DNA of 64,000 nt, from the NCBI RefSeq assembly GCF_000264995.1, contig NW_006767433.1:2780749-2844748 (forward strand). The letters run 5' to 3'. A program made the position numbers and the translations under genes. The notes below the pieces were generated by a model. The model was not told the origin of the DNA and did not search any database. It saw only the letters and a list, made by a program, of their open reading frames with translations. This document shows positions 34,373 through 46,465 of the stretch, piece by piece (the stretch's first letter is position 1; each line of letters begins with the position of its first letter). This stretch comes from Punctularia strigosozonata HHB-11173 SS5. Taxonomy: Eukaryota > Basidiomycota > Agaricomycetes > Corticiales > Punctulariaceae.

Positions 34373-36413
34373 TCAAACCGCCTCTCCTCCGTGATCTTCG
34401 ACTTCGAATGCACAGCAGAAGGTATCTTTGTCGATCAAGATCAAACCTTTGCCATCGGGGGCCCATTTGATGTCTCGCGTATCAAATCTCTCTACATCCC
34501 CGGTGAGGTTTGATTCTTCGACAGGCATTGGAAAAAGCACTGACTAGCCGGAACACCTATGCACTCCGCCATCTCCTCCGCGACCTCATTCGGCTGGCCC
34601 AGAGTATCTTCGTCTTCGGTTTCGCCAACCCACTCGTCGCTCCATGTGTAGATCGCCCCGCTACCGCAGCAGAGCGCCAGGCTTCCGTTCCTGAGTGGGT
34701 TCCAGCGCGCGTGCAAGATCGGGTTGGAGTGAATCAGCACCGAATGCAATTTCGGTGCGAAAGGATCAGGAAATCGGGCAGGAAGAGAGGTAGACGGCGC
34801 CGGGACCGGGAACGAGTATAGAAAGACTGCCTGCGGCGAATTTTCTGGAAGATTGCGTTCAACGGCGGCTTCTTGCAGCGACGGACTAGCTGACCGAAGC
34901 GAACAAGCAAATAACTGCCATCTTTGTTCCAATCAAGTTGCACCGCGCCGCTCTTGGGATTCGGCTTGCTTGGATCAACCCGTGCGTTGGGCAAGACCTG
35001 CTGACCTCGGAGACGTTCGTCTTATGGCCATGATCAAATACATCTGCGTGCGTGCCGCGGATACAGAGCGGAGCTTACAGGAGAGGAACCCGCGTCCCTG
35101 CGTCGCTTCAAGCCAGTTCGAGGGCTCTCGCCAGACCGTCTAGCATTGCCGATCAGGGAGGGTGTTTTTCACGCCAAGAGGAATGCCCGTACCACGCCAG
35201 ATGGAATCCGGGCGTAAAATTCAAGCACGACAGCAGGGGTCCAGGTCAAACTATCCAGAATGTGGATCTGTGCTAAGTCAGCGATGGGGGGCATCGCTGG
35301 GATGAATGATGCATGCCTTGTCGTCCCACCCGCCGACGGCAACGAAGACTCCGGACGGATGCCATGCAACCTGTCGAACGCCAAAACCTGGGTCCGGACG
35401 AGGCGAAAACGTCGCCAGCTGTTCGCCGGCTAAACTCAGGATGTGTAGCTTGTACTGGACGCGATTATCAGCTTGTCGACCATGGCGGTGGTATGATACA
35501 TACTTCCAGGGGCCCCTCCCATACGGCGAGATGATTGCCTCGAGGAGAGAGGCTGAGCGCCGACAGGGAGGATGTCGGTAAGGGATAATGCTACCCACGC
35601 AGACTGTCATCCAATTTATTCCCGCTCGCGGAGAAAGGCGTCACGCAGCACCTACCCTAACGAGTTTGTAACCGTCAATGGCGTCGTAGACGCCTACGGT
35701 ATCCTTGGATTTGTGCCTTTCGGCCAAGACGAAATAACGCCCATCGGTCCGAAATGCATATCCTGAGGGAACCCATTCATGCGGTCAGTGAGATGGAACG
35801 CGGCTTACTGAGCCACTGTTCGACCCACCTCGATCAGGATGTACCGGGTATTGAATATACGTCGCCGTTCCGGTAACCAGAGACCAGATAGTAACTCTCA
35901 GCTGCGGTAGGATGACGAAGATTGTGATACATCTGAATTGCTGATGAAGCGTACTCACACCCCACTCCGAGAAGCACAAGATGCTCCTGCCATCGGGGGC
36001 CCACTCGGCCTTGACCAGGCCCTCCGCTCCGGCCTCTATACGGCCGCGCCACTCTTCGTCACGCATCTTGAAGACGGACACCACCCCGTGCTTTGCGCAC
36101 GCGGCGAGGAGGTACTCTGAGTCGCAGGCCCATGCGGCATGAGTAATGAGCTCAGGACTGGCGTTGGCTCTGGCAAGCGGGGCGATTGCCGAGGCGGTCG
36201 CGGAAGGTGTGGCGTCCACGAGCCATGTGCGCGTGATGAGGAAGGTGTCCGTCCGACGGACGATAAGGCGGTCCTGCACGGCCGTCAGAATCCAGTTTGC
36301 GCCGGGGCTGAAGGCGACGAGGCCCGCAGAGTGGCGATAGATCTATTGGCCAGTGAGTTTCGTTGCCTGGATGTCTGCGAGGAGGAGGAGGAGCTTGCCT
36401 CGGTGAAGTCCAT
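34373..36413 (-). CDS. WRAP73: WD40 protein WRAP73 (WDR8) orthologue
   Basis: WRAP73 proteins act at spindle poles or centrosomes; the fission yeast Wdr8 works with Msd1 in anchoring minus ends of microtubules. The protein starts MDFTEIYRHSAGLVAFSP, which requires a GC-AG first intron (36343-36398). WD repeats follow: WILTAVQDRLIVRRTDTF, ITHAAWACDSEYLLAACAKH, LVKAEWAPDGRSILCFSEWG, RVTIWSLVTGTATYIQYP and AFRTDGRYFVLAERHKSKDT. Later repeats are RQVAWHPSGVFVAVGGWDDK, HILDSLTWTPAVVLEF and ARWNPLRNGSLALCCGSGAI. The last exon gives FDTRDIKWAPDGKGLILIDK and ends EVEDHGGEAV. About eight short exons. It converges with the epoxide hydrolase gene. Confidence 0.92.
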
Positions 36414-36622
36414 TGAGGCGGGCCACGGCGAGACCCGACGCCAATCCCACCCGGTTGCGGTTGATGGGCGGTGGCTGTGCCGGATTAGGTCGCCCGGATG
36501 ACGTTCAGCTCTTACTTAACCTCGGCCTATTTATCCGTGTTGCCCCCCATGATTTCCACATATATGAGATGTAGCGGTGGCGACCCACCACTGCGCCCGC
36601 TTTGCCTCGCGACACTCCCCTC

Positions 36623-39199
36623 ATGTCCGGTTCTGGTCCCAGCCCCAGTCATTCAGGCGACCTCAGGACCGGTACGCCTACGGTCATCGAGCGCGACGAC
36701 GGCAGCGACTACAGCCACAACCCGGACAACGAGGAGATACATCATGAACAGTACCCGGAACCCAACAAGGACGGCCAGTATGATCCGTTTCTGGTCCGTT
36801 TCGAAGAAGGCGATCCCGAGAACCCCAAGGTGCGAATGGCTGGGAAAGATGGGAAGCGTGTTGCTGGGAATGACGCGAACCAATAGAACTGGTCGTTTGC
36901 ACGAAATACATACTTGACAATCGCTGCCGGGGGCTTGGTTTTAAACGCGTAGGTCGCGCTGTGCTACCGGCCAAGTATTCCATCCTGACCGGTTTCAATG
37001 CAGGACGTTTGCGAGCTCCGCTCCGTCTGGAATCGTACCGCAGCTAATAGAGGAATTTGGGTTCGGAGAAGAGGTCGCCACCCTTACTATCTCACTCTTC
37101 GTTGCCGGATACTGCATAGGGCCCTTACTATGTGAGCTTCCACCACTTCGTGATGGGTGAGCACTGATCACTCACCGCATCCACGTTAGGGGGTCCGCTC
37201 TCTGAGCAAATCGGCCGTAAACCGGTATTCCTTGGGACATTCATCGTTTATTTTGCCTTTCAGATTGGATGCGCCTTGGCTCAGACCACGGCGCAAATCA
37301 TCATATTTCGTTTCCTTGGCGGCATGTTTGCTGCAGCTCCACTCGCTAACAGCGGGTCAGTGCAATCACCCTTGAGCACGCATTGCGTCTGATTCCGTCA
37401 AAATGCAGGGCTGTACTGGCAGATATATGGGACAACAGGACGCGGGGTACGGCTATGGTGAGAGTCTGTGCCGTGGAAATGAAGAGTGTGACTGATGTCG
37501 TATAGGCGATCTTCACACTAGCTCCCTTTGCCGGTCCTGCAGGCACGTGCATGATAATCGCATTTTCTGCAGGTCTTAACTTGATTTTGTCATTGATACA
37601 GTGGGACCTATAGTCGGAGGCTACATTGCCGTATCCGGGACGTCATGGCGTTGGGTGTTTTGGGTGCTGGCTATATACGTTTGTCCAACCCCCCTTGGCG
37701 TCCAATCTGATGAATAACGTTACTTTCTAGGCTGGAGTCACCACCATCCAGATTATACTCACGATTCCAGAGACATACGCGTATGGATTGCGTTTATCTT
37801 CCTACAGGTTTGCAAACAATCTTATGTCTCCTGTAGGCCCATCATCTTGGTTGGAAAAGCTAAGAGAAAGCGGATACAGACGGGTGATGATCGGTACTAT
37901 GCTCCGATGGAGAAGACGAAAGTGCCGCTCAAACGCCGTGCGGAGGAAGTGCTTGGCCGACCGTTCAAAGTCCTGTTCCGAGAACCCATGTGAGCATGCA
38001 CAGGTACCGTTTTGATAGGATTCACTGACAATCGCGCAGGTTGATCGCCATCACGCTGGTAAGTTTGGACTTCTTGAATCCACACTTGCTCCATAATGAC
38101 GCTTGGAATATAGTACATTTCCGTGAGTTCCATGCTTCGCAAGTTGTCTCGGATGTTTCTGACACCGTTCTTAGTTTATTTACGGTTGTATATACCTCCT
38201 CTTCGAGGCATATCCCATTGTCTTCACGCAAGGACATCATTTCAACGCTGGTAAGTCGATGGCTCGTCAACTTGGTAGATATCTCCATTGAACACGTGTG
38301 CCAGGTGCATCAGGACTGATGTTCTTGCCCCTTCCGCTGGGTGGTGCTACCGCTGTCGTGATGGTGAGAGTTGGCTAACGACGATCATACCCGACATCGC
38401 TCACTCAAACAACGACAGTATATCCTGTATTGGATGCCTAAATACAACAAACAGGTCGACAAGTATCATCCGCATCCTGTACCCCCAGAAGTTCGTCTTC
38501 ACATGGCGGTTGTGGGCGCCCCGGCGTTCGCAGTCGCTTTCTTTTGGTTCGGGTAAGCGTGTGTATCGCACGTGCCCGAGGGGAGAGAAGCCTAACCTGT
38601 ACTAGTTGGACCTCGTTTTCCAGCGTAAACTACTGGGCACCTATGATGTCTGGTCTCGTGCTGGGATTTGGTATCCAATGGCTTTTCGTAAGTGGTCTGG
38701 CAGCCCAACTGCAGAGCGGGTGGCCTGTACTCACTGCCGAATTCTAGTTGCCGCTGTTCAATTATATGGTGGACGCTTATCTGTTCGTGGCCGCTTCCGC
38801 TTTATCCGCGAATACGGTTGTACGTAGTCTGTTCGGTGCAGGGTAAGCCGAATCACCCCCACTCCACTCGCCTTCCCCGCTGATGCTGTATTCGCAAGTT
38901 TCCCGCTATTTGCGCGACAGATGTGAGGCTATTTGTCAGTACCATATTTCGCCGATACTTAGCACCTTCCAGGTACGTCACGCTGAACCCAAGATGGGCG
39001 TCAACGCTGCTGGGATGCATCGCTGTTCTCCTCATACCTATCCCCTTCTTGCTAATCAAGTGAGTGTGCCGTTGGCGTGATTACAGGGGCTCAGCTGATT
39101 ACGGCTTCCAGGTTCGGCCCGAAGCTGCGCGAGAAATCCAAATATGCGCCGACACATCCTCCACGCCCGCCTGCGGAAAAGCAGAAGGAATCCGCATGA
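36623..39199 (+). CDS. MFS transporter, DHA1 (drug:proton antiporter) family
   Basis: A twelve-helix exporter-type permease related to polyamine and multidrug transporters such as Tpo1 and Flr1. A long acidic cytosolic N-terminus (from the ATG at 36623) precedes NWSFARNTYLTIAAGGLVLN and FASSAPSGIVPQLIEEFGFG. The family motif A is GPLSEQIGRKPVFLGTF. Further blocks include IFRFLGGMFAAAPLANSG, DIWDNRTRGTAMAIFTLAPF, GPIVGGYIAVSGTSWRWVFW, FGIQWLFLPLFNYMVDAYLF and FPLFARQMYLALTPRWASTL. The C-terminus is basic and ends PPRPPAEKQKESA. Ten or more introns are present. The substrate is unknown. The next gene in the same direction is a gamma-glutamyltransferase, 285 bp downstream. Confidence 0.88.
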
Positions 39200-39483
39200 T
39201 TTGTCACCGATGCACGCAACAGACCAAAGATATTCTACACGAAGGTACTGGCTGCATCTATCGTAAATGTTTTGGGAACCGCGTATATACAACCATAGCG
39301 CTAGTCAATAATTTTGTGTCACAGCCACCCGGATGTTATCTAATCTCCACACTCTGCGATCTCGCCAAAACCGTGAAGCCGCTTCTCATGTCCATGCGAA
39401 AGTACTCTTGTGGTGCTCCGACGGAATGAATGATCATGGTCAGGGAAGGAATAGCGGGCTGACGCGCAGCTTTGCTCTTGTCC

Positions 39484-41966
39484 ATGGGTCAGAAGTCGTC
39501 CGCCCCAACGCCCGCAAAGATGTCTCCAGTTCAGATCGATTGGTCTAAGGTAGACCACCCCGAGCACCTCCTGCAGCGGTTCCCCAGTCGTCGATCTGTC
39601 AGTTTCTCTCGCTTTGCCAGGCTGGAAGAAGGTTTACCGGTTGATAGATCGTCTACGGTACGAAGGGGGTCGTATCTTCGTCGCAACCTCTGGCCACGGA
39701 GGCTGGCTTGGAGATCTTAAGGAAGGGAGGTAACGCGGGTACGCTGATTCGTCGACGTTCGTCCAGAACTGGTTGTATACTGAAGATATCGACAGCCGAT
39801 GCCGCTGTCGCTACCTCCGCGGCGCTGAATGTTACGGAACCGAGCTGCTGTGGTATTGGCGGGTAAGGCACTACGGTTCGACCATCGTTAGCCTCCTTAA
39901 ACGCTCGCTGCAGAGATGCGTTCTGCCTTTTCTTCGATGCGAAGACGAAGGAAGTGAAGGCGTTGAATGGGTCGGGTCACTCTCCCCAGAAGCTGACCCT
40001 GGACTACGTCAGGAGCCGCGGCATCGACGGCAGCAACATTCCTGCTACGGTGAGCGCCGAGCATGCTCTTCATGTACTAGACAACCTTACCGTTTAACAG
40101 GATTTGAACTCTGTCACGGTACCCGGTGCCGCTGCAGCTTGGGTGGACACGGTCGAAAAGTTCGGGAGCGGCAGACTTTCAGTCGCGGAGGTTTTGGCCC
40201 CGGCCATTCGCTTGGCCGAAGAGGGGTGCGTCAGCCCAACCCGACCCTCATCGTCCCGACACTAAGTTGCTGGACAGTGTTCCCGTTTCGGAAATCCACG
40301 GCTTCTCCGTACGTTCAACGATCTATCGGCATCGTTCTCGGCTGACGCGGTCCTTTAGTGGAAACGCTCGGAGCAGCTCATCAAGAATGCCTCGCCCAAT
40401 GCCGACGAGATGCTTCTCAACGGCAGGGCTCCGAAACCAGGCGAAATCATGACCTTCCCCACTCTGGCTCAGACGTTCCGCGAGGTAGCTGAGAAGGGGA
40501 AGGATGGTTTCTACAAAGGCCGCGTTGCGCAGGCGATCGTCCATCTCATACAGAGCAAGGGTGGCGTGATGGAGCTCGAAGACCTCGCGAAGCACGAGAC
40601 GACGTTCGTGGAACCGATCAAGTATACCTACGGTGGGGACGTGACGGTCTACGAGGTGTGTTCGAGGTGCTTTCGCGATGCAGTATCCAATGGTCACCCT
40701 CATCGCAGTGTCCACCCAACGGCCAAGGTATCACCGCACTACTCGCGCTTGGTATTCTCGAAAGCATGCAAGAGCAAGGAATTATCGGCAATATACTGGA
40801 GATGGAGCACAACTCGCCTGAATACTTGCACACCCTTGTCGAAACCTTGAGGTGCGTTGTGAGTCAGACCTCGGGATCCCATCACTCATCACTCGTCGGT
40901 TTTGCAAAGGTTGGCATTTGCCGATAGCCAGCACTTCGTGAGCGACCCTGAGGTCGAACACGTCCCGGTCGAGGCACTCCTCAACAAGGAATATCTGGCG
41001 ACCCGCGCAAAGCTGTTTGACCCGAAGAAGACGAACCCGCAAGTGGTCCACGGCAAACCCGTGCACTCGTCGGACACGGTCTACTTCTCTGGTGGGAAGA
41101 GCAAGCGCTCTGTTTGCGGATGCAAGTCACTCACGATACGATCCAGTGACCGATCAGTGGGGTAACGCGTGCAGTTATATTCAGAGCAACTATGCCGGTG
41201 AGTTGCTCACAACGGTGGACCGCTCGTGCATCGACTGACCATCCATCCCAGGGTTTGGAACCGGAGGTACATGCTGACACGTGCTTCATGACAGCGCTCC
41301 GAACTGACACCCCTCGCCAGCGATCCCCAAGGGCTGCGGATTCACGCTGCAGAACCGCGGATCCAACTTTACCCTCGTCGAGGGGCACGTCAACATGCTC
41401 AAGGTGCGCTTTCGATGCCCCAACGCCAGCAGCCGTAAACTGAGTAAGCGCGCACGATAGGGAGGCAAGCGGCCGTACCACACCATCATCCCCGCGCTGG
41501 CCAAGCGCGGCGACGACCTCTGGCTCTCGTACGGCGTCATGGGCGGGTTCATGCAGCCGCAGGGCCACGTGCAGGTGCTGCTGAACATGCTGCGCGGGTA
41601 CGGGCCGCAGGCGGCGCTCGACGCGCCCCGGTTCTGCATCTCGGCGGGCAGCCCGGACTCGGAGGCGAAGCAGACCGGGATGGCGGGGGACATCAATAGC
41701 GAGGTTTACTTTGAGGAGGGCATCTCGGACGAGACGGTGAACAAGCTCAGAGGTGCGCGGTCACTTCCCCTGCTCTTTTTCCCTTGTTGGTGATCGATGA
41801 ATGATGTGCAGAGATGGGCCACGACGCGAGGCAGCTCAGCGGCTATGCGAGGGGCATGTTCGGGCGTGGCCAGGTGATCGAGAAGATCGTCGATCCGTCC
41901 GGGCGGACGGTTTGGGCCGCTGGATCGGACTTGCGCGCGGACGGCCACGCGGCGGCGCAGATCTGA
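39484..41966 (+). CDS. Gamma-glutamyltransferase family protein
   Basis: Ntn-hydrolase that cleaves gamma-glutamyl bonds (glutathione or similar) after self-processing into two subunits. It starts [20 protein letters not shown] without a signal peptide, so it is predicted to be cytosolic. Early motifs are [20 protein letters not shown] and [20 protein letters not shown] with [14 protein letters not shown]. The middle has [20 protein letters not shown] and [20 protein letters not shown]. The processing site is in SSDTVYF, where the Thr is the expected new N-terminal nucleophile. An intron directly downstream (about 41091-41145) joins it to [20 protein letters not shown]. The C-terminal part has [30 protein letters not shown] and [20 protein letters not shown]. 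It ends [11 protein letters not shown]. The order matches YwrD-like and fungal intracellular GGTs. Confidence 0.92.
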
Positions 41967-42073
41967 GCAAGATAAAGTAATGCGCGACGAGACCGTTCAA
42001 AAGAGATGTACACGATATATGCTTGCGCTAACACAATGGAGAATAAATACCAATAACGCGCGACGATAGTGGT

Positions 42074-43807
42074 TTACATCCGTCGTTGTCGCTCGTTGCC
42101 GACTAAGCCAAAACGTAAGATCGTGTAGCAAGTACGAGGCGCTGGTATCCTTACCGGCTTGACGAGACCGATACTCGCGCAACTCCTTCGTCCTGTCCGG
42201 CCCTCGGATATGACCCCAGCCGGCGAGCGGAACAACGATCACAGTCATGTTGTCTTCGCCGCCAAGTTCCTCCGCGAAGGAGAGGATGCGGCCGGCAGCG
42301 GTGCGGGGATCTGGCGCGTCGCGGGCCAGGTCGACGATCTCGTCGTCGGAGAGGATGGAGGAGATGCCGTCGGAGACGAGGACGATGTATGCCCACTCTT
42401 GTCCTTATGGATGAGGGATCAACCACAAGCGCACAATAGGGTCACGGAACGGTGCGTACTCTCGAGGAGCTTGGTGCGTACTTCCGGTTCGGGGGTGACG
42501 CCGAACGGCTTGTAGCGTAGGTCGCCGAGGCTGGACTGGGTGAGATATACAACCCAAGTCGGTCATGTGCATACTCACCATCGTGTGTTAGCCAAAGCGC
42601 CCATCCACCTTTGGGAAAACTCAGTAGGCAGACGCGGCGGCGAGGGACGGTCATTTACCTCGACTCTCCGAACGAATCTGTGATCAGCGAGGACCCCATG
42701 GTCCGACGTAATCGGATGGCTTCGACTCGAGCGTCCGGATGGTGGGTCTCTGTCATGGGCTGCGCTTTGCCTCCGTCGGTGGCGCACAAGAGGACGCGCG
42801 TATCGCTGTATGATGGTGAGCGCCGCGAGCGATGCGAACTGATCGCTAGCCTCACCCGACGTGAGCTACGGTGAGCGAGACTTGCTTGGCGTTGAAGAAG
42901 GGCGGTTGAGGCTGGTCCAAGGTGTGGAGGACTATCACGGACGCGGTGCACCCGCATTGTTTGGCGTACTTGTCCGCGGCCAGATGCCTGTCGACCTGTG
43001 CCGCCCAGCCGGTCACGAAAGGACCACGGAAGGGAAGGAGAAGGAGACGGACTCACGTCGAAGAAAGCGAGGGTGGCGCGAGCCTCGAGGTCCATCTCGT
43101 CCTTGCAGTCGCCATGGACCCAGGGCGCGAGGGCGCCGCCGCGAAAGCGCTTGAAGTAGCCGCCGATCTCTTGGATCCAGGCGTACATCTCGGGGATCTG
43201 TTCCTTGTGAACATTCTCAAAGAGGCCGTGGAGTTCTTGGCGACAGAACTGGGATACCGCTGGCAAAGACGGTCAACAACTGAGGCGGAGCCAGGTCGGT
43301 TTCGAGACGCACCTGATCCGCCGTGGCTGGGGTCGTCAATATACCGGACTGGTAGGGAGGTTCGATGGACGACCTACCCGTCGTAGATGCCGACGAACAG
43401 GGCCTGTCGGGCGATGGCGTCGTTGCCGAGTTTGGCGGGGTCCCAATCTATGGCGTGGCTCTTTTTGGCGCTGAGCCGGAGCTCGTGCGGGTCGAGAGAG
43501 AGGGCGGAGAAGGCGTAAAAGTCCTCCTGGTGACTGCGCATCGATTGGATTATAAGGGGAAAGGGCAGTGGAGGACAAGTGAGCTACCTTCGTGTGCCGC
43601 GAGAGTTGGCGACCCCGACGATCTTGGAGGACGAGAGAGGGATGCGGCCGGCGCCGTCTGCAAAGCGGTGAACGGACTGGGGTGGTGAGAGCGCGGGAGG
43701 GACTGACCTGGGGTAGCGAAGCGGATGTAGTCGTGATAGCGCCTGGGACGGGGGCCACGTCCGACGGAGCCTGCACGAGAGCACGGCTGGGACAGTCTGA
43801 GCGCCAT
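42074..43807 (-). CDS. PP2C-family protein phosphatase (Ptc6-like)
   Basis: A metal-dependent Ser/Thr phosphatase. The N-terminus, MALRLSQPCSRAGSVGRGPR, is Arg-rich and may be a mitochondrial presequence. The first metal-binding motif is FVGIYDGHGGSAVSQF, formed across an intron. Then come HGDCKDEMDLEARATLAFFD, DTRVLLCATDGGKAQPMTET, WMGALANTRCLGDLRYKPFG, YIVLVSDGISSILSDDEIVD and the last metal site GGEDNMTVIVVPLAGWG. A terminal intron (about 42113-42163) leads to VGNERQRRM and the stop at 42074-42076. Similarity in organisation to yeast Ptc6/Aup1, which acts in mitochondria, is my basis for the subfamily, which is less certain than the PP2C call. The gene converges with the gamma-glutamyltransferase gene. 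Confidence 0.87.
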
Positions 43808-44205
43808 GCCCGCCCCGGAACAGACGCGCGACGCAGAGATGGGCCGATGACGTCAGCGAAACACGCGCGCGCGCACACGTGCCTCCGCCGCCTCCCCCAC
43901 GTTCGACGCGCTCGACGGTCGCGGCGAACGCAGCCCCGACGCGCGTTCGAGCCAGCAGCGCAGGCACGTCCAGCTCTGCGCCCCCGCCAGGCAGGGACGG
44001 ATCCCGCTGATCCGTCGACGACGAGCCAGTGAGCTCGACCGAACGACGCCCGTGTGTGTTGGGCCTCTGCGCTTATTCGTCCGGCTTCTTGCTCTGCGCG
44101 GGCTTCTTCGGCCCTGGATGGCCCCATGACCGTCCATATAATATAAAATCTCACCCGTAAGCCGTGCTCGCCGTTCGCTTGCCAGCATCGAGCATCGTCG
44201 CGATC
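43808..44205. promoter_or_regulatory. Divergent promoter region of PP2C and phytase genes
   Basis: This 398-bp spacer carries a TATA-like element TATAATATAAAAT at 44137-44149, about 60 bp before the phytase start. A CACGTG core lies at 43876-43881 within a 22-bp perfectly alternating purine-pyrimidine tract (43861-43882). CACGTG is the core bound by Pho4/NUC-1-type bHLH factors, which activate phosphatase genes during phosphate starvation. The rest is GC-rich with no coding signal recognised. Confidence 0.5.
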
Positions 44206-46465
44206 ATGCACCGCGTTCATGCCACGCTGCTCCCGCTGGTCCTGCTCCTCGTCCAGCTCGCGAACGCGAACCTTGTCCCCCGCGTCGTCTCCTCCTTCGC
44301 CGGCGAGACGAGCACGTTTGATTTCCCACCCAACGGCGCCACGGTCACCGCGACCGACACGGTAAACTTTCCGGATCCCTCAGAGGTCGGCTTTGCCGGT
44401 CCCACCCCCAGTCAGTTCCGACCCTCTCTCTCTCTCTCCCTCTGCGCACCTCTTCATACCTTCCGCCCTCTCTAGCTGGGGACGAGGCCGAAGCGATCGC
44501 CACCGCTCCCGTCCTCGCCAAGGTCGACACCGCCTTTCCGTTGATCGACCCCAAGGCGGCAGGCAAAACCCAAAAGGCTTTCAGGGTCATCGATCACTGG
44601 GGCAACCTCTCGCCCTTCCAGTCGATCGACTCGTCCGTCTACGGCCTGCAGGACGCGTCCCCGGTCGTCCCGGACGGATGCGAGCTCAGGCAGGTTCACC
44701 TCCTCCACCGTCACGGCGCGCGGTACCCCACCGGTGGATCCGACCCGTCGGCCTTTGCCGCCAAAGTGCACGCCGCTGCGACCAACGGCACCGGCTTCAG
44801 CCCCAAGGGCGCCCTCTCGTTCTTGAACACCTGGACGTACAAACTCGGCGCAGAGATCTTGACTCCCTTCGGCCGAGAGCAGCTGTAACGTCGTCTAGCC
44901 AGTGCACTCTTCCTCAGTGGATTCACACCACGCCTTTCACCAGCTTCAACCTTGGCGTCGGCTTCCGCGTCAAGTACGGAGATCTGCTCAAGGGCTTCGA
45001 TGACTTGCCCGTCTGGCGAACCACCTCCGAAGGTACGTCATTCGCGATCAAACCTTATTATGATATCCTGCCGCTGCTGATCCCGCGCACCTGCAGCTCG
45101 CATGGTGGACTCGGCGCTGCACTTCGCTGCCGGCTTCTTCGGCGTGCAGTCCTATCAGTCCGACTACCACCAGCTGATCGAGATCGAGTCTGACGGGTTC
45201 AACAATACGCTGGCGCCGTACGAGGTCTGCACCAACGCCAACAACGCAGCCGGCTCCTTTGGCAGCATCCAGGCCGCAAAGTGGGTGCAAATTTACCTCA
45301 ACAAGACCGTCAAGCGCCTTGCGCCGCTGCTTCCCGGCTTCAACCTCACCGTCACCGACGTCTTTGCCATGCAACAGTGCGTGGCGTTTATCCCGAGTTG
45401 TCTTCTTCTGTTCTGACGGTCCTTCGACAGGACCTGTGCTTACGAAACTGTCGCCCTCGGCTTTTCGTCGTTCTGTGGGCTGTTCACCGAGGAGGAATGG
45501 AAGGGCTATGAATACGCTAACGGTATCGCTCTCTCGCGCCATGATGCACCGTGTGCTCTGTCCTGAGAGCGCGCCTGTCGTCGGCAGATCTGCAATTCTG
45601 GTACTCCAACGGTCCCGGCGGTCCCACGAACGCCGCTCAGGGTATCGGTTACGTTCAGGAGACCATCTCGCGCTTGACCCAGACGCGAATCACCAACTTC
45701 GACACCTCCGTCAACGGCACGAACGTCGCGTCCAACATCACCTTCCCGCTCAACCAGCCTATTTTCGTACGTCTTGTCGAGCGCGCATCTCATTGATCGC
45801 GAATCCCGTTAACGCCGTCGCTGCGTGTTCAGGTCGATGCGACCCACGACACCGTGATTAGCGCCAGTAAGCGTCTCAAGTCTCCATAGCACTCCCCACG
45901 CCAACTGATCCGCCGCCGCCGCCGCGTGCACAGTCCTCGTCGCCTTCAACTTTACCGCTCTAGCCGCGAACGGGCCTCTGCCCACAGACCACATTCCCAA
46001 GGACCAGGTGAGTGGCCCGGTCCACCCCCTTGCCTGGCAGATGAGGCGCTGACGCGCGCACGCCACCGCCACCCAGTCGTACATAGTCACGCGGATCGCG
46101 CCGTTCGCGAGCAACCTCGTCGGGCAGGTGCTCGCGTGCCCCGCCAAGTCGGCCGCGCCGACGCACATCCGCTGGATCTTGAATGATGCCGTGCTGCCGC
46201 TCACGGGCGTTCGGGGATGCGGTCACGACGACAAGAACGGACTGTGCGAGCTCGACGCGTTCATCTCCGGCACCAAGGCGCGCATCGCCGAGGTAACGCC
46301 GCTTTTTCTCTTCGCACCGAAACGGCCATTGATAGCGATGGTTCGCCCTAAAAACAGGTCGACTTCAACTTTGATTGCTTTGCCAACTACACGATCCCGG
46401 TGCCGGATAACATCATCGACGGCAGGTTTCCGCCGGCGCTGAGGAACGCGACCACGATGGCTTGA
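44206..46465 (+). CDS. Secreted histidine acid phosphatase, phytase type
   Basis: Secreted phosphatase of the two-histidine clan that releases phosphate from phytate or other esters. It opens with a signal peptide (MHRVHATLLPLVLLLVQLAN). The catalytic signature LLHRHGARYPTGG has the nucleophile His and the phosphate-binding Arg residues; the proton donor appears in FVDATHDTVI. Other family blocks are AFRVIDHWGNLSPFQSIDS, CELRQVHL, EILTPFGREQLFNLGVGFR, the RMVDSALHFAAGFFGVQS region and CAYETVALGFSSFCGLFTEE. Cysteines expected to form disulfides are present, as are several N-glycosylation sequons. About nine exons; intron 1 holds a CT-repeat (44423-44439). It ends FPPALRNATTMA. A TATA box lies just upstream. 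Confidence 0.93.

Noticed and set aside
32511-41966. Possible secondary-metabolite cluster (epoxide hydrolase, DHA1 transporter, gamma-glutamyltransferase)
   Set aside because: There is no core synthase, P450 or pathway regulator, and the conserved WRAP73 gene lies in between.
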